DNA of 64,000 bases from Ascochyta rabiei (GCF_004011695.2 NC_082418.1:682001-746000); one strand, 5' to 3'. Numbered from the stretch's first letter, positions 1 to 11,362 are shown. The notes: generated from the letters alone by a model not told the origin. Made by a program: numbers and translations.

Positions 1-55
1 CACAGGTAAGCAGATTAAACAGGTAAGCGGATCACTCTGCTAAGACCACACCAAA
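1..55 (+). repeat. Left terminal inverted repeat of the pogo-type element
   Basis: These 55 bases match the reverse complement of 1793-1847 except for five transitions. In every case this copy has A or T where the right copy has G or C, and four of the five are at CpA/TpG positions, the preferred RIP context. Confidence 0.92.
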
Positions 56-119
56 TTTCTACCCTATTATAGTTCGCATTAGCCTACTTTAGCCTTATAT
101 ACAGTAGTGCAGTATATAA

Positions 120-1774
120 TATTATTTAGAAATATCTTCTACAGCCTTCTTATATATATATAAGTTATATCTAATATTATAGCACTTTGTACAGCGTCTT
201 TAGGTTACTTCCCCTCCTTTAGCGCGCACTTGCTTCTTTACCTTCTTACTATTACTACGCACCCTAAACTTAGTTAGAGTAGTTAATTAAAGGCCTTCCT
301 TAGCTGTTAGGACTCTCTCCTGCTATAATTGCTTTTTTTTATACAATTTATGTTACGTAGCAACCTTATTTGCTGCTTAAAGCCTAGTAATCTCCCTTTA
401 AGCTAATACTAGCTTATGCGCTACTATAGCTGCACCTTTAGCAAGCTTTTTAAAGGCCTTAACTATTAAAGTTAGTAAGCTGCTTGCATGCCTTTAAATC
501 CTCTCTTAAACCAGCGTTAATTGCAACCCTAATTGCAGGGTAGTGCTTGGGGTTTAGGACTGCTAGGGCTTATCTTCTATAGTAGGTAGTGGTAGGGTAT
601 ATAGGCGGACATTAAGACCTATTATAACCTGTTCTAGGTTAAGGGGGACTATTCTAGCGCCTTAGAAGCCTCCTTAGATATTGCTAGAAGTAAATATCTC
701 CTTATAGGCGTCTATAAAGCATAGTAGAAACTTAGTTTTAGTAATATAAGTAATGTAGTTATATATAAGATTCTTAGCTTAGCGCCTATATACCTTCTTT
801 AGAGGGGCAAAATAACCTATATCTAGTAGTTATAAGAGGTAAGATAAGTGTAGAGGTATATATAGTGTAACAATCTTTACTTCCTTACAGTATTATTAGA
901 AGTTAAGGGAGTTATAGCTCTTATAGCTGTTAATAAGGAGCAGCTAGTGTACTCCTTAGGTGCGCGTCTTTATATAGGCATTAAAGTGCTTTAACTAGTC
1001 TAGACTAAGCTTGTTAGTAGTCTATCTGTTCTTAGAGACTCTAATAACCTAGTTATAGGGCAGATTGTCCTCTTTATACTAGGCAGAGAGGTAGTTACAG
1101 CCTTTAAAGATAATAAAGGGTAGAATAGCCTACCCTGTGCTATTAATGCCCTATATAACTGTTATCTACTCTTAATTACCCTACTGCACTGCCTTTAGCT
1201 GTCCTTAACGCTCTAAGCCTGTAACAACTGCTTCTGTTAATATCTAGCCTATTATAAAGCCTGTCTTATTAAAGTTGTATATATTATTGTTCTAGATACT
1301 ATACTTAGCTTTAACATTTGCTATAAGCCTAAACTAGCCCCTAATAATCTCTAGATCCTTATAGAGGGCTCTCTTGTAGTTATACTTATAATTAAACCTT
1401 ACTTTAAGGTTAGGGTAGCGCTTAATAAATATATTAGGCTAGTTTATGCTAACATGGCCTATATTATACTTAGCACGCAAAGAATTAGCTATATTAGCTA
1501 TAGTAGCTAGCTAAGAGGCAAATCCTTATGTATCTAGCTTAAGGATATACTTAGTAATTACGTCCTCCTTAGTCTAGTCTATAATCTGTTAAACTGGCGT
1601 ATAATTAGCTTATGTAGGTTGTCCTATGTATTAAGCGTGTAGTATACTGTAAGGCGCGTTATATATAGCTGCAGCGCATTATAGGGTAAGCATTGCGTCT
1701 TATTTAATTGCCTAGAGCGCAAGCTGTATTACAGCTTCTCTTAAGGGCGTAGATTAATGTTGTTGTTAAGGCAT
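120..1774 (-). pseudogene. Dead pogo/Fot1-family transposase (DDE endonuclease)
   Basis: The minus strand reads as one long transposase frame interrupted by many TAA/TAG codons that original CAA, CAG or TGG codons would explain through C-to-T change. Recognisable blocks in order are an N-terminal helix-turn-helix region starting near the ATG at 1774, a block ending DETGF in its unmutated form (now NIYNFNKTGF), a WLKHF block, and the catalytic block now read as LLLINSYKSYNSL, where active relatives have an aspartate in LLIxDGHxSH. A C-terminal block follows with GGF-GARIVPLNLE. The catalytic aspartates are changed to asparagine, as G-to-A RIP would do. The ends are approximate. This identification rests on motif order recognised by eye. 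Confidence 0.85.
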
Positions 1775-1792
1775 TGCGTGGTAAGGTGGAGG

Positions 1793-1850
1793 TTTGGTGT
1801 GGTCTTGGCAGAGTGATCCGCTCACCTGTTTGATCCGCTCACCTGTGGAG
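1793..1850 (-). repeat. Right terminal inverted repeat of the pogo-type element
   Basis: The repeat carries the less mutated copy, with two tandem occurrences of the core GATCCGCTCACCTGT. The outer tip ends GTGGAG directly before TA (1851-1852), which I read as the target-site dinucleotide. Confidence 0.9.
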
Positions 1851-2780
1851 TACGTTAAGTAAGGGGGAAGGACAGCTAGAAGGATCTTATAGTTATTATA
1901 GTACTTAATAAAGTCTATTATTATATAGGATCTGTAGCTATCTAGTATTAAAAGCCTCTACTTTCTTTATACTTTCTCCTTAGTGTAGCAATTAAACACC
2001 TGCTTAAGCTAGGCAAGGCCTATATCCCTATTTGTCCACCCTAAGAAAAATAATGTAACTATTACAGAGTGTTTTCCTAGCTTAATTTTAGCTACCTAGT
2101 CTAATTTAATGCTAGCATTGGCTAACTTATAGATGATGCCTAGTAGTAGTACTATCCTATTACTACACACACATGCTATAAGCGTCTGCTAAGCTTAGTT
2201 ACTATCCTAGATAGATACTTTAATCTCTCTCTTTATCTATATACGCTTACTAAACATATATTTTATTCTGCCTATAATGCTAATTATAAAGCCCTTCTTA
2301 TCTATATTATATATGTAGCAACCCTTAATAGAGTATTTAGAGATTTTGTGCTGTAGCAGGTTAAAGTAGAGCGTATATTTATTGTAGGAATTAGCGTTAT
2401 AACATAGTTAATCTATCCTAGTAGAGTAACGCAAGATAAGATAGATAGAGTACTTATTAATAAAGTAGGTAACCTAGCTCTTACTAACTAGATTTTGAGC
2501 TACTAGCAACGCAAAATTCTAGATTATCTCTCTAGTAGGTAGTAAGTAATAAGTACTAAGCAACTCTATATACTTTACAAGCTCTATCTCCTGTTATAGC
2601 GTTAAACGTTGCTAGTTAATGTCCTTAGTCTCCTAGGAGTCCTAAACGTGCTTATGTCTCTAAGCTAGAGTTATGCAGTTAATGCTGAACCTGGTAGCAA
2701 AATACTAATACACAAGTTTTTTGCCTAGTTTTAGCGTATTAATTGCTGCAAGCGCTTTGTTAATAGCTGCTATAGTTGTT
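1851..2780 (-). mobile_element. Second RIP-degraded pogo-type transposon, interrupted by the first
   Basis: The minus strand carries another decayed transposase with an N-terminal segment ending GKKLVY near 2705-2780 and a helix-turn-helix block. A KKGF block follows (relatives have DEKGF), then GWTNRDIGLAWLKQVF and the catalytic block RLLILDSYRSY. The last block is LLAVLPPYLT. The frame stops exactly where the first element begins, at 1851-1852. The missing C-terminus (the expected LQPLD block) should lie left of the window. Here the catalytic aspartate in LILD is kept, but several in-frame stops make it dead. It is distinct in sequence from the first element. The right border near 2780-2820 is inferred from the change in base composition; I did not find its inverted repeat. 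Confidence 0.85.
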
Positions 2781-2799
2781 AAGTTACAACGCGTTAAAG

Positions 2800-3301
2800 T
2801 ATGGTGTAGTTGTGATGATTTGGTTGTTGCGCGACTCCGGTTGTTGCGCGCACGGACACGGTAGTGCATACGTCCAGATTCGCAAACACTTGCACTGCAG
2901 TTGTGGGATATTTGGAAGAACGTCACCAGTGGCCACCTGAAACCGCCATGGAATGAGAAGGCGGCTCGAGTGCATCTCGCTTCGTAGCCGCAATGGCGTC
3001 GTGGAGCCAAAAGTAAGATCAAAATTACACGCGGCCTGTACATGTGCCAGGCTAACACGCGGCCGAATGCACTAGGAACAGGTGTGTGCACAAGGGGACT
3101 AGATCGCTAAGTGAAGAAAAGCTGCTTAATGCCTTGCGACGATGATGGAAACACCGCTCCGACACGCTATGCTATGCTGTACTATGCTATGCTACGAGGC
3201 GCCATGCAAATCCTAAGTGTAGACGACTGAGTCTACGCTATGCAACAAGAGGAAAAACGCCAAAGTTTCCTACTATATGTAGCTCATTCTCCTCGAAACA
3301 A
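2800..3301. other. Boundary between RIP-degraded transposons and the cdc6 3' region
   Basis: Base composition changes here from AT-rich transposon to ordinary sequence. A short CTATG-type microsatellite lies at 3165-3195. I see no gene. Confidence 0.6.
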
Positions 3302-5298
3302 TCATTCATCGTACAGAATCCCTTTCAAGATACTGCTGCCAGCACCGGTGAGAGCTTTCTCCAGTTCCGCAATGCCTACCGCACTCGCAACCCTCCGATC
3401 TTCCACGACCACACCGGGAAATCCACTCGTCTTCCTCCCTCTCCTGCTTGGTGTACCAGCATCCGCAACCAGCGATCCTGCCTTGCCTTCAACGGCCGAT
3501 ATCAGCGACAGAGTCTCCAGACTGCCCACAATATCGCGAAATTCAGTGCTGCTGAGCGGGTGAAGCACATTCTCGCGCTTGCAGAGTGCATTGTAGGCTT
3601 CGAAAAGCTCCTTGATCGTCGGGGCGGTGTTGTGTGATCTTGATGGCGTGGACAGGACGTGGTCGGCTGCTGATGCGCGCTTCTTTCTCTCTATTGCTGA
3701 GAGTGAGCAGAGGACTGCTTTCTGTTGGAGGTTGAGATTCTGTAGGCGTTGAGTGGTGCCGTTGCTGAAGACTGCTGCAGTAATCTTAGCCATATGTGCG
3801 ATCGTAGCTCGAGGAGCGTTGTCCGCGGTAAGCTGAGCCAGAGAGGCTGTGAGAGCGTTTTGTGATCTGGGTTCGGAGGGAGACCTGACAGCGATCGGTG
3901 ATGAGAGGTTGATCTTCTCGACTAACGGAGTCTTTGAGGGGGATGGTGTCGGAGACGGTGTGATATCCGAAACCTTGACGGCATGTTGGTTCCGAGTGTC
4001 GGCCTCGATCAAGTCAATAGCCCTTCGACAAATATCCAGAGCTTTTCGCAAATCGCCAGATTGTGCAGCGACCTTTTTCGAAAGGAACGTGATGGCGGCC
4101 GGATGGATGAAGGGCAACTGATCAGAACCAGATGGTTGCAAGACCTTTAATTTCGAGGCGATGACCGAAGAGATTTGTTGTGCGGTGTAGGGGAGGAAAG
4201 GTAGGAGGTGCGGCTTCAGACCGCGAGCCTTGAGCCTGGGCAAGAATCGGTCTGTGAAATCGAGTGCGTTTGCGATGCCGATCAGAACCAGGCTGGAAGA
4301 CTTCAGCAGAGACCACTCGAAGATGTTGTACAATAAGTCGACGTCCAGCTCCAGCAGGTGATCGACTTCGTCCAATGTAACCACGTAAGATGTTTTGCGC
4401 TCCACGAAAAGCCTCCTCAGCTCCTCCATCTCTTTGCCTTCAGTGATCTCGGTGATGTCCACGAATTCCTCGAGTAAGGCCCTATAAAGATCCACGGCGC
4501 TCTTGACGCTCATGCAGTTGATGTATCCCGTCTTGACAGACGCGTTTACGGCAACTGTTCGACACACATCGCCAACGAATGCGCTCTTGCCGGTACCTGG
4601 CGGTCCAGAGACGTAGATGCATCCGGACTTCCTGTTCTTGCTCCGCGCGGAGATGAAGCTTTGCAGCTCGGTCCTTTCTGCATCGCGCCCGAATAAAATC
4701 GTGGGTGCCGATCCGCGTGCGAATACTTGGCGAGCTTCATTGTAGACTGTCGGCACTGTGCTTCGAGGCGAGCCGGTTGTGTGTGGCGTACGGGGAGTCA
4801 ATGGTCGGCCAGCGATGATAAGCCGTCGTGACGGCGTGACTACGACCTTGTTGGAAAGTGCGTCGCGGTGCCGAGGAGTGGACGGCGTGCAAGAGATCTT
4901 CTCTGAGACTCGAGCAGGTGCTTTCGCGGGCGAGTTCTCTTCCGCAGCTGACAGTGGCAGTCGCGATACAGCAGTTTTGGCAGGTGTTGCACGAGTCTTC
5001 CTCCCACGTTTTGTGCATGGTTCCTCCTCGACATCCTCGCCCATCTCCACGCCCATTGCATCTTGAATGCCCCCATTCTGCTTCTTTGGCGTGAGGAACG
5101 GGTTCTCTTTTTCTGCTTCGTCGAGTATTACAAATGCCGTTTGCCGTGTCGCGCGCGTTGAGATGCGGGGGTTTACATCTGCTGGGCGCGTTAACTTCGT
5201 GTCGACTGCGAAGGGGCCATGGAGCGTCTGTGGTACTTACCTGATGCTACTGCACGGCGGGCGCTGCGAGCTCGCTTCCCAAGAACGGTGGAAGGCAT
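3302..5298 (-). CDS. cdc6: Cell division control protein Cdc6/Cdc18 (AAA+ replication licensing ATPase)
   Basis: Loads the MCM helicase with ORC at replication origins in the nucleus. Two exons (5241-5298 and 3302-5178) with a 62-base GTAAGT...CAG intron give 644 residues; joining them restores frame and adds a basic, proline-directed N-terminus. Visible parts are Walker A GPPGTGKS (about residues 211-218), Walker B VVTLDEVDH (about 285-293), the sensor-2 region SGDLRKALDICRRAID, and a C-terminal winged-helix stretch. The first 165 residues hold at least six SP/TP sites next to basic residues and an RRL motif. These are typical of CDK/cyclin control of Cdc6 degradation (family knowledge). The length fits fungal Cdc6/Cdc18. 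A C-terminal tail rich in basic GRK precedes the stop. Orc1 also carries this ATPase fold but would have a BAH domain, absent here. Confidence 0.9.
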
Positions 5299-5689
5299 TT
5301 TGGACGCGTGGAAGGGAAGCGCAATGCGTGGTGTAGGAAGGTGCACCTGGGGTTCGATGATGGAGGAAGGAGCTACACACAGCACGAACGCGAAATAGAA
5401 GGCGCGACGCGTTAAGTGCTACCGATTGGGTTAGCGCACGTTCAACATGACCACCCGCGACCTGGTCCGGGCACTGTCCCCCTTCTCCTACGGCCGACAA
5501 CTTTGTTTTTTTCGCACCGTACCAAGGCCGAATCGCACACGTCCGATACCTCGTGCGGCAGTGCAATTCATCCGACATCTGTCCAGACCAAGAGCGCTGA
5601 CAACTAAAGTCAATGCCCAACGGCCACCGTCTTGTCACACCAATAGAATCCCTTGTTCGTAGGCTTCAACGCACGTTCTCTGGCGATTC

Positions 5690-7706
5690 GTGGCGCTCAT
5701 AGGCAGACACAGGTTGAATGCATTAGTGCTTGCAAGACAAACAGTACATAAGCCCAGCCATCAGCTCACCTCAAGCAGCAGATCGTTCCCAACGCAATGG
5801 CACAAGAACTTGAATCAGCAGCGAAAATCAAAGTATGCTCGTGTCCGGATCGCACCGGTAGAAGTACGAAGAAATGAACTCATGCTGCACCAGCTCCCCA
5901 GCTTTGGGCCCCCCTACGATGACTGGGGACAAAATCCTGAAAATTCCGCGAAGAAACTTTCGGCCGTCAAGGACTGGCGCCACGCTGTTACATCAATCCG
6001 AGAGCGATGCATGTTGTTTTTTGTGAACCAGATATCTGACAAGCCAGGTTGGACACGTAAAGTGAATGACGAAGAGATTGTCGCTAAGTGGAAACACGAA
6101 GCCAAGGAACTCGATTGGACTAAAGTCGTCGAAGGCGGCGACATGACTGATAGGATGTTGACATATGTGAGTTTTGGAAAGGCCGTCACAGTTGAGGCTG
6201 ACGTGTGTTGATGGCGTATCGATGAACTACGCCACAAGGCCGACTTGTACGAGAAGACTGGCATAGTTCCCGTGTTAGACGCTACATTGTGCGTTTTGAA
6301 GTCTGATAACGTCGTCTCGGACGAGCTCAAAGCAGAACTAAAGAGGGCAGGTGCGTGACTCGAAGATGTACCTGAGAATCAAAAGGACTGGCATCCAGGG
6401 ACCGACAACACGGTACTTGACCTGGTACATCCCTCGCTCTTTCCACTTGTATACGGACGCTCGCGTATCATGCCTGATCAATACTATTTCTCTCAGACAG
6501 TCGTCGAGAAATAGGCACAGGTGTCGTGATGCCATCTCCGCTTCATCGAATTGGAACAACTAATAGCATTAAACTTGATCACAGCACACGAGAGCTTTGG
6601 TCACATCGATTCCAGTGGTTACCGTGTAGCGTATCCTTTCCGGACGGAGAGCATGCACAGATTGACTCACACATCAACAATCTGCATCCAACAGATCACA
6701 AAGATCTCTACAAGGTCATTGAGAAGATAATTACCAAGGCCGTTCCTTTTTGGAATGCCGTCTATCAGTGCGTAGGCGACTATGGGCTCCTGGAAACCGG
6801 TCTACGAATTGGTTGTTCAAAGTCAGCTACGTATATCCTGATGATGTAGATGGGAACATGCCCTGAGACTTTTCCGGAGACGAATATGATTTCTACAAGA
6901 GTCGTGAGAAGCAAAGGGTGTATGATTTACCCGAGCCTGGCGAATTTCGTGAGCCAGACATTACGGTTGACGACGTTGAGAAAAAGTTATCCTTTCTCGA
7001 CCTCTCCGATGATACCACCGCGAAGAAGAGGCTCCAGGTTATTGTCAAGCTGGCCAACATACATTTGACACCCGAAAAGCCTGAACACAAGGGCGGCTCA
7101 TGGCACATCGAAGGTCAGCTGAACGAACACATCGTTTCTACCGCTTTGTATTACTACGACAACAACAATATCACAGAATCTCGACTCCATTTCCGTACCA
7201 GAGTAGATGCACAGCACTTTGCCGATGATATAAACTACGAACAAGGGGACGATTTTGGGTTTTAGACCATTTTCGGCGTCGACAATCAGGACAGGAACGA
7301 ACAGCCTCTTGGTAGCGTCTCCACCTGCGAAGGCCGTTTCATTGCGTTTCCCAACGATTTCCAGCACCGCATTGGAAACTTTATGCTCGTGAACCCGACC
7401 AGGCCAGGTCACCGCAAGATGTTGGCGCTGTTCTTAGTAGCGCCCACAATCCCGATCATATGAACAGCAAATGTGCCGCCGCAGCAACGTGACTGGTGGC
7501 TCCGCGAAGTCAAGTTGGATCAAAGCAGGATCGGACAGTTACCAGCTGAGCTTGCCCAGATGATTGCTGAGGGCGTCGAAGACTTCCCCATTGGGTTGGA
7601 AGAAGCGAAGGCAATCCGTCAGGAGCTCATGGTGGAGCGTGGTATGATGAACGAGGCTGTCGATCGGGAAACGTGGGATGAGACTTTCAGCTTCTGCGAA
7701 CATTGA
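5690..7706 (+). pseudogene. Decayed DUF4246-family gene
   Basis: Homology-like blocks of the fungal DUF4246 family run in order on the plus strand but not in one frame. They are DKPGWTRKVNDEEIVAKW; DLVHPSLFPLVYGRSRI; INNLHPTDHKDLYKVIEK; LQVIVKLANIHLTPEKPEH with GGSWHIEGQLNEH; and NVPPQQRDWW. Breaks seen are TGA at 6356-6358, a frame change near 6510, another near 6800, TGA at 6864-6866, TAG at 7263-7265 and TGA at 7461-7463. An expected intron starting GTGAGT near 6169 lacks a usable AG before the next block. The rest is near full length, so decay is recent. The family's biochemical role is not established as far as I know. I cannot say whether the 5' end begins at 5690 or nearer 5880. Confidence 0.85.
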
Positions 7707-8572
7707 GCGTACCTCTCTAGAACCTCTCTTGCTCCCTCTCCTTCATTCAGCTTCAGAGGACGGTCTTGCTTCGAGCTTGAAAGGCGGCATGTGTCATAAT
7801 CGCACCACCCACCTTGTTTATCTGCGCCCTACAGGTCACCTTGATGATGGCAGTGAGCAATGGAGCAGGAGAGATCGTTTATTAAGCCTTCCTTGTTCGT
7901 CGCATACTGTGTACATGGATTCTCTCCCAATGCGTCAACGAACCAACCTGATCTCATCACGACAGCAACTCTAATTTCAGCAACATACCCTACACCGCTC
8001 TTGTCAAAGACCCCCCCCAGGTGTTCGGCTATGATGCCGAAACCCTGACAACAAGCTCAGAATGGTACTTTGAGAGCTCAGCGTCTCACATCCAGATCGG
8101 CGCGCTGACCGTGAGTGGATTTACCCTTATTGCTTCCCCGCCACAACCCCATAAGGAGGGGCAGCAGCGCAAATGAGCACCCCGCAGAGGGTTGATAAAG
8201 CTGGGTACACTGGACATCGTGTGTGCATCAACCGCCGCTATTGCTTGAAATGTCTCGATAGCGGCGTCGCGAGTTGCGGCGAAATCCCGGCGATGACGAG
8301 TATTGGATAGAAATTTCGGGGCGGTGGACCCAACCAGCTGCAAGAGCCGTAACGAAGCGTTACACCGGTGCAAAATCTTTCGCCTAGGGCCTCCGATACG
8401 TCATACTCATAAATGGGTCGATTGCTGATAAGAATGGCGTGGGAGGGCATTTGCGTGCGCACAAGTTTTAGAAACGAACGAATTGCGTGTTGAACACAGA
8501 ACGACTCAACGCTCACGCCACGGAACAATCATTAACAACAGCTCCCAAATAAACCGAATCTCTACCAGAATC
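7707..8572. other. Intergenic, with a possible gene scrap near 7980-8110
   Basis: No complete gene is visible. About 8000-8110 reads as a coding-like stretch (VFGYDAETLTTSSEWYFESS) that ends at a good GTGAGT donor and follows a run of nine C. It may be the relic of an exon; I do not recognise the family. Confidence 0.4.
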
Positions 8573-9541
8573 ATGTTGGGCCGCCAGAACTCAGTCAACT
8601 CGACGCTCTCGAGATCAAGCTCAGGAATTATCGTACCAAATATGCATGCGCCCGTCCGACCTGGCATGGAACGCGCACCGACCAGCATGGCTCTGAACAA
8701 ACCACTCTCCCGGCTACGACTTGATGGTCAGGTCGCTCTTATCTTTGGCGGAGGTGGAAAGATTGGCATAGAGACAGCAGGGCGATTGCTTGTCGAGGGC
8801 GCTACAGTTGCCATTGTGGATATCGACCAGCCAGCGCTCCAGAGTGCTATCCCAGTACTGAGAGCTGCTCTGCCAACTGGAGTGCCCATCGAATCGCGGT
8901 TGCTCACCATTGCTGCAGATGCGACAATAGAGGAGGATGTTGAGGCATGTGTTAAAAAGACATTGCAAAGATTTGACAGATTGGACATTGCTCTTTTGAA
9001 TGCCGGTGTAAGAGAAGAGGCGAAGAGCTTGTTCGACCAGAGCGAGGAGGATTACGAGCACATCATGTCTGTCAACGTCAAGTCAGGTGAGCATCAGTTA
9101 TCGGAAGTAGGCAGTATAACGTTGCTAATATGAATCCCAGCATTCTTTTGCGTCAAGCACGTTGCAGCAGCAATGCGCGTCCTTGGAAACGGTGGCTCGA
9201 TCATCTTCAGATCCTCGATTGCTGGCCTGCGTGGTTTCCCCGATCAAGCAATCTACTCAACCTCGCGTTTTGCAGTCCGCGGTCTTGCGCTATCGGCTGC
9301 TGAGGAGCTGGGTCAGTTCAACATTCGCGTTAACACTATTCACACTAGCATCATTGCCACTCCCGGGTACAAGGAGGGCTGGAGCAAAGAGAACCTGGCA
9401 GAAGTCAAAGAGGATACCTCACTTCCTCGATTTGGCATGCCCGACGACGTGGCGAGCGTAGTCGCATTCTTGGCCAGCGACGACTCGAGGTTCATGACTG
9501 GAGGCTGCTTGAAAATTGACGGCGGGTGCGTGAGCTATTAG
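8573..9541 (+). CDS. Short-chain dehydrogenase/reductase with Arg at the catalytic Lys position
   Basis: Likely an NAD(P)-dependent oxidoreductase of the classical SDR fold; substrate unknown. Two exons (8573-9086, 9141-9541) with a 54-base intron give 304 residues. The nucleotide-binding loop is GGGGKIG (about 59-65), followed by VDID after strand 2, LNAG, the catalytic serine region SSIAG (Ser197), and Tyr210 in YSTSR. The C-terminus has the usual GGCLKIDGG ending. The normal YxxxK motif here has arginine at 214. About 45 residues precede the fold, rich in Ser and Arg; the true start could be the ATG at 8573 (chosen for context), 8642 or 8687. No frameshift or stop is seen, unlike the decayed genes on both sides. 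The missing lysine may mean altered or lost catalysis. Confidence 0.8.
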
Positions 9542-10080
9542 ATCCTGCAGCCTCGTGAGGGTTGGTTTATCGTTGCATTGAGGGAGTTTTGGGACATGCA
9601 TTGCATGGGTTCGCATCTGGCATAATCTGCAGATTGCCACAGACGTTAAAATTAGACCATAGACATGACGCGCGCTTTAGCACGCATTCAATTACTTCGA
9701 CACCCAGGAGGTGTCGCACCCAAGCTTTCATGCTTTCCCACCGCCTCCACGCGTCTGCCCCTCATCGCGCTGCAGATTCTGCTATTGGGTTGTGATGTCA
9801 TCTGAAGCCCCACCACCCCATCAGCTCACTCCACAACTGGAATCACGATATTCTTGGTCAGAGTTTCCATGAATAGAAAAGCCTACGGATCGACTGCTAA
9901 GCCTTCATGAAAGCGTTCAGCCGCATATAGCTCCCGTAGCCAAGCTTTTAATCAGGTGTTACCAGCCGCAACCGAGAGCGCCAGCATAACATTACAGTAA
10001 ACCATACTCTACCTAACAAGCCATATCTATACAGGCATCCAATACTCTTGTTTGAGAGGCGCCCTCGACCTACACCGAAG
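9542..10080. other. Intergenic between SDR and FMN-oxidase pseudogene
   Basis: Nothing recognisable on either strand apart from short open frames without family resemblance. Confidence 0.5.
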
Positions 10081-11362
10081 ATGCCCGAAATCCATTTCCA
10101 TCCTAAGTTTGCGGACCACAGGCCTGAGCAAGATGGTTACCATTACGAGATGGAGATCTACAACAGAGGGCTCGACTTCGAGCGCCCACCTCTTACTTTT
10201 CAACGGATAGATGGGAAGAATTGGCATGTTCGCGCCTCAGTTCCGAGGCCAAAGGCTACGTATATGGCTCGGCAAGTACTCGCGAGACTACGAACAAGAA
10301 CCGCGCCGCCTACAAGAAGTGGTCTAAATCCCGCGCCGCCTCGTCAAAACGGAGTCATTTCCCGACCTTAGCACCACCCTTCTAGGCGAGAAGCTCCAAT
10401 TCCCCATCGCCCTGGCGCCCGTTCGTGTGCTCAAAATCTTCAATCTCAGCGGCGAGATTGCTGCCACAAAAGCCGCTGCCAAGGAAGCAGTGCCTTATAT
10501 TTTCAGCTCTGCTGCAGCTGCCACCATTGAAGACGTCGCCGAAGCTATTGGTAAGGATGGCCAGCGCCGGTATCAACTCTACTGGCCCTCACGCGAGCAC
10601 GACGACATCACTATCTCCTTGCTCAGCCGCGCAAAGAAGGCCGGCTATGGCGTGCTCTTCGTGACACTGTATACATACATCATCGGCTGGCGACCTTCCG
10701 ACATGGACAATGGATACAACCCGTTCATGGGTTCAGATCGCGTTAACGTAGAACCTGGGCTTACAGACCCGGTATTTCGGAAACAGTTCAAGGAACGTCA
10801 TGGAGTCCAGATCGAGCAAATGCTGGACACTGCGGCTCTAGAATGGATGCGTACGATCTTCCCAGGAATGAGTAAAGGATGGGAAGATATCTAGTTCTTG
10901 CAAGAGCACTGGGATGGACCCATCATTCTCAAGGGCATCCAGACGGTGGGTGATGCGGTTAAGGCTGTGGAGGCGGGCGTGCAGGTTATCATTGTTAGCA
11001 ACCACGGTGGGCGACAGCAGGACGGCGGCAACAGCAGCCCGGGGATATTACCACACATCAAAGATGCTGTAGGCGACAAGCTTACTATCTTCTTCGATAG
11101 CGGGGTGGGTTCTGGTGTGGATATTGCGAAGGCGATGGCACTGGGTGCGGACTGTACACTTATTGGCCGCCCATATGTTTACGGTTTAGCCTTGGGAGGA
11201 GAGCAAGGTGTATCGCATGTGCTGAAGAGTTTGGTGGGTGAGCTGGAGTTGACATTGCATTTGTCGGAGATCCCAAGCGTGGATAAGAAGGATCTTAACC
11301 GCAGTGTGTTGGTACAGGAAGATGATCTCTTCAACACTGTTAAGGGGATCGATATACATTAG
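10081..11362 (+). pseudogene. FMN-dependent alpha-hydroxy-acid oxidase (lactate 2-monooxygenase-like), broken
   Basis: The intact relative would oxidise lactate or a related 2-hydroxy acid with FMN. Family blocks appear in order: AKGYVYGSASTRETTNKN, FPDLSTTLLGEKLQFPIA, RYQLYWPSREHDD, GWRPSDMDNGYNPF, HWDGPIILKGIQTV, IIVSNHGGRQQDGG and IGRPYVYGLALGGEQG. They lie in three frames. A one-base shift occurs near 10205, another near 10325, and TAG at 10892-10894 stands where relatives have a codon between WEDL and FL. The FMN-phosphate-binding arginine block, normally DSGxRxGxD, reads DSGVGSGVD, so a key arginine is also gone. The SNHGG block with the catalytic histidine is kept. The gene is nearly full length, so it was lost recently. 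Confidence 0.88.

Larger units (their letters stand above)
1..1850 (-). mobile_element. RIP-degraded Fot1/pogo-type DNA transposon (left tip outside window)
   Basis: A class II transposon bounded by 55-bp terminal inverted repeats, with transposase remnants on the minus strand between them. The right end reads CCTGTGGAG followed by TA. The left repeat begins three bases later in the same motif, so about three bases plus the left TA lie before the window. The interior is very AT-rich and TpA-rich and full of stops, the pattern left by RIP in fungi. Insertion at TA fits the Tc1/mariner-pogo superfamily. It is inserted in the transposase frame of a second element (1851-2780). Inactive as it stands. 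Confidence 0.9.

Noticed and set aside
2705..3091. 128-codon minus-strand open frame over the transposon border
   Set aside because: Its end is the N-terminal block of the degraded outer transposase; the rest is unique flank with no motif. Not an independent gene.
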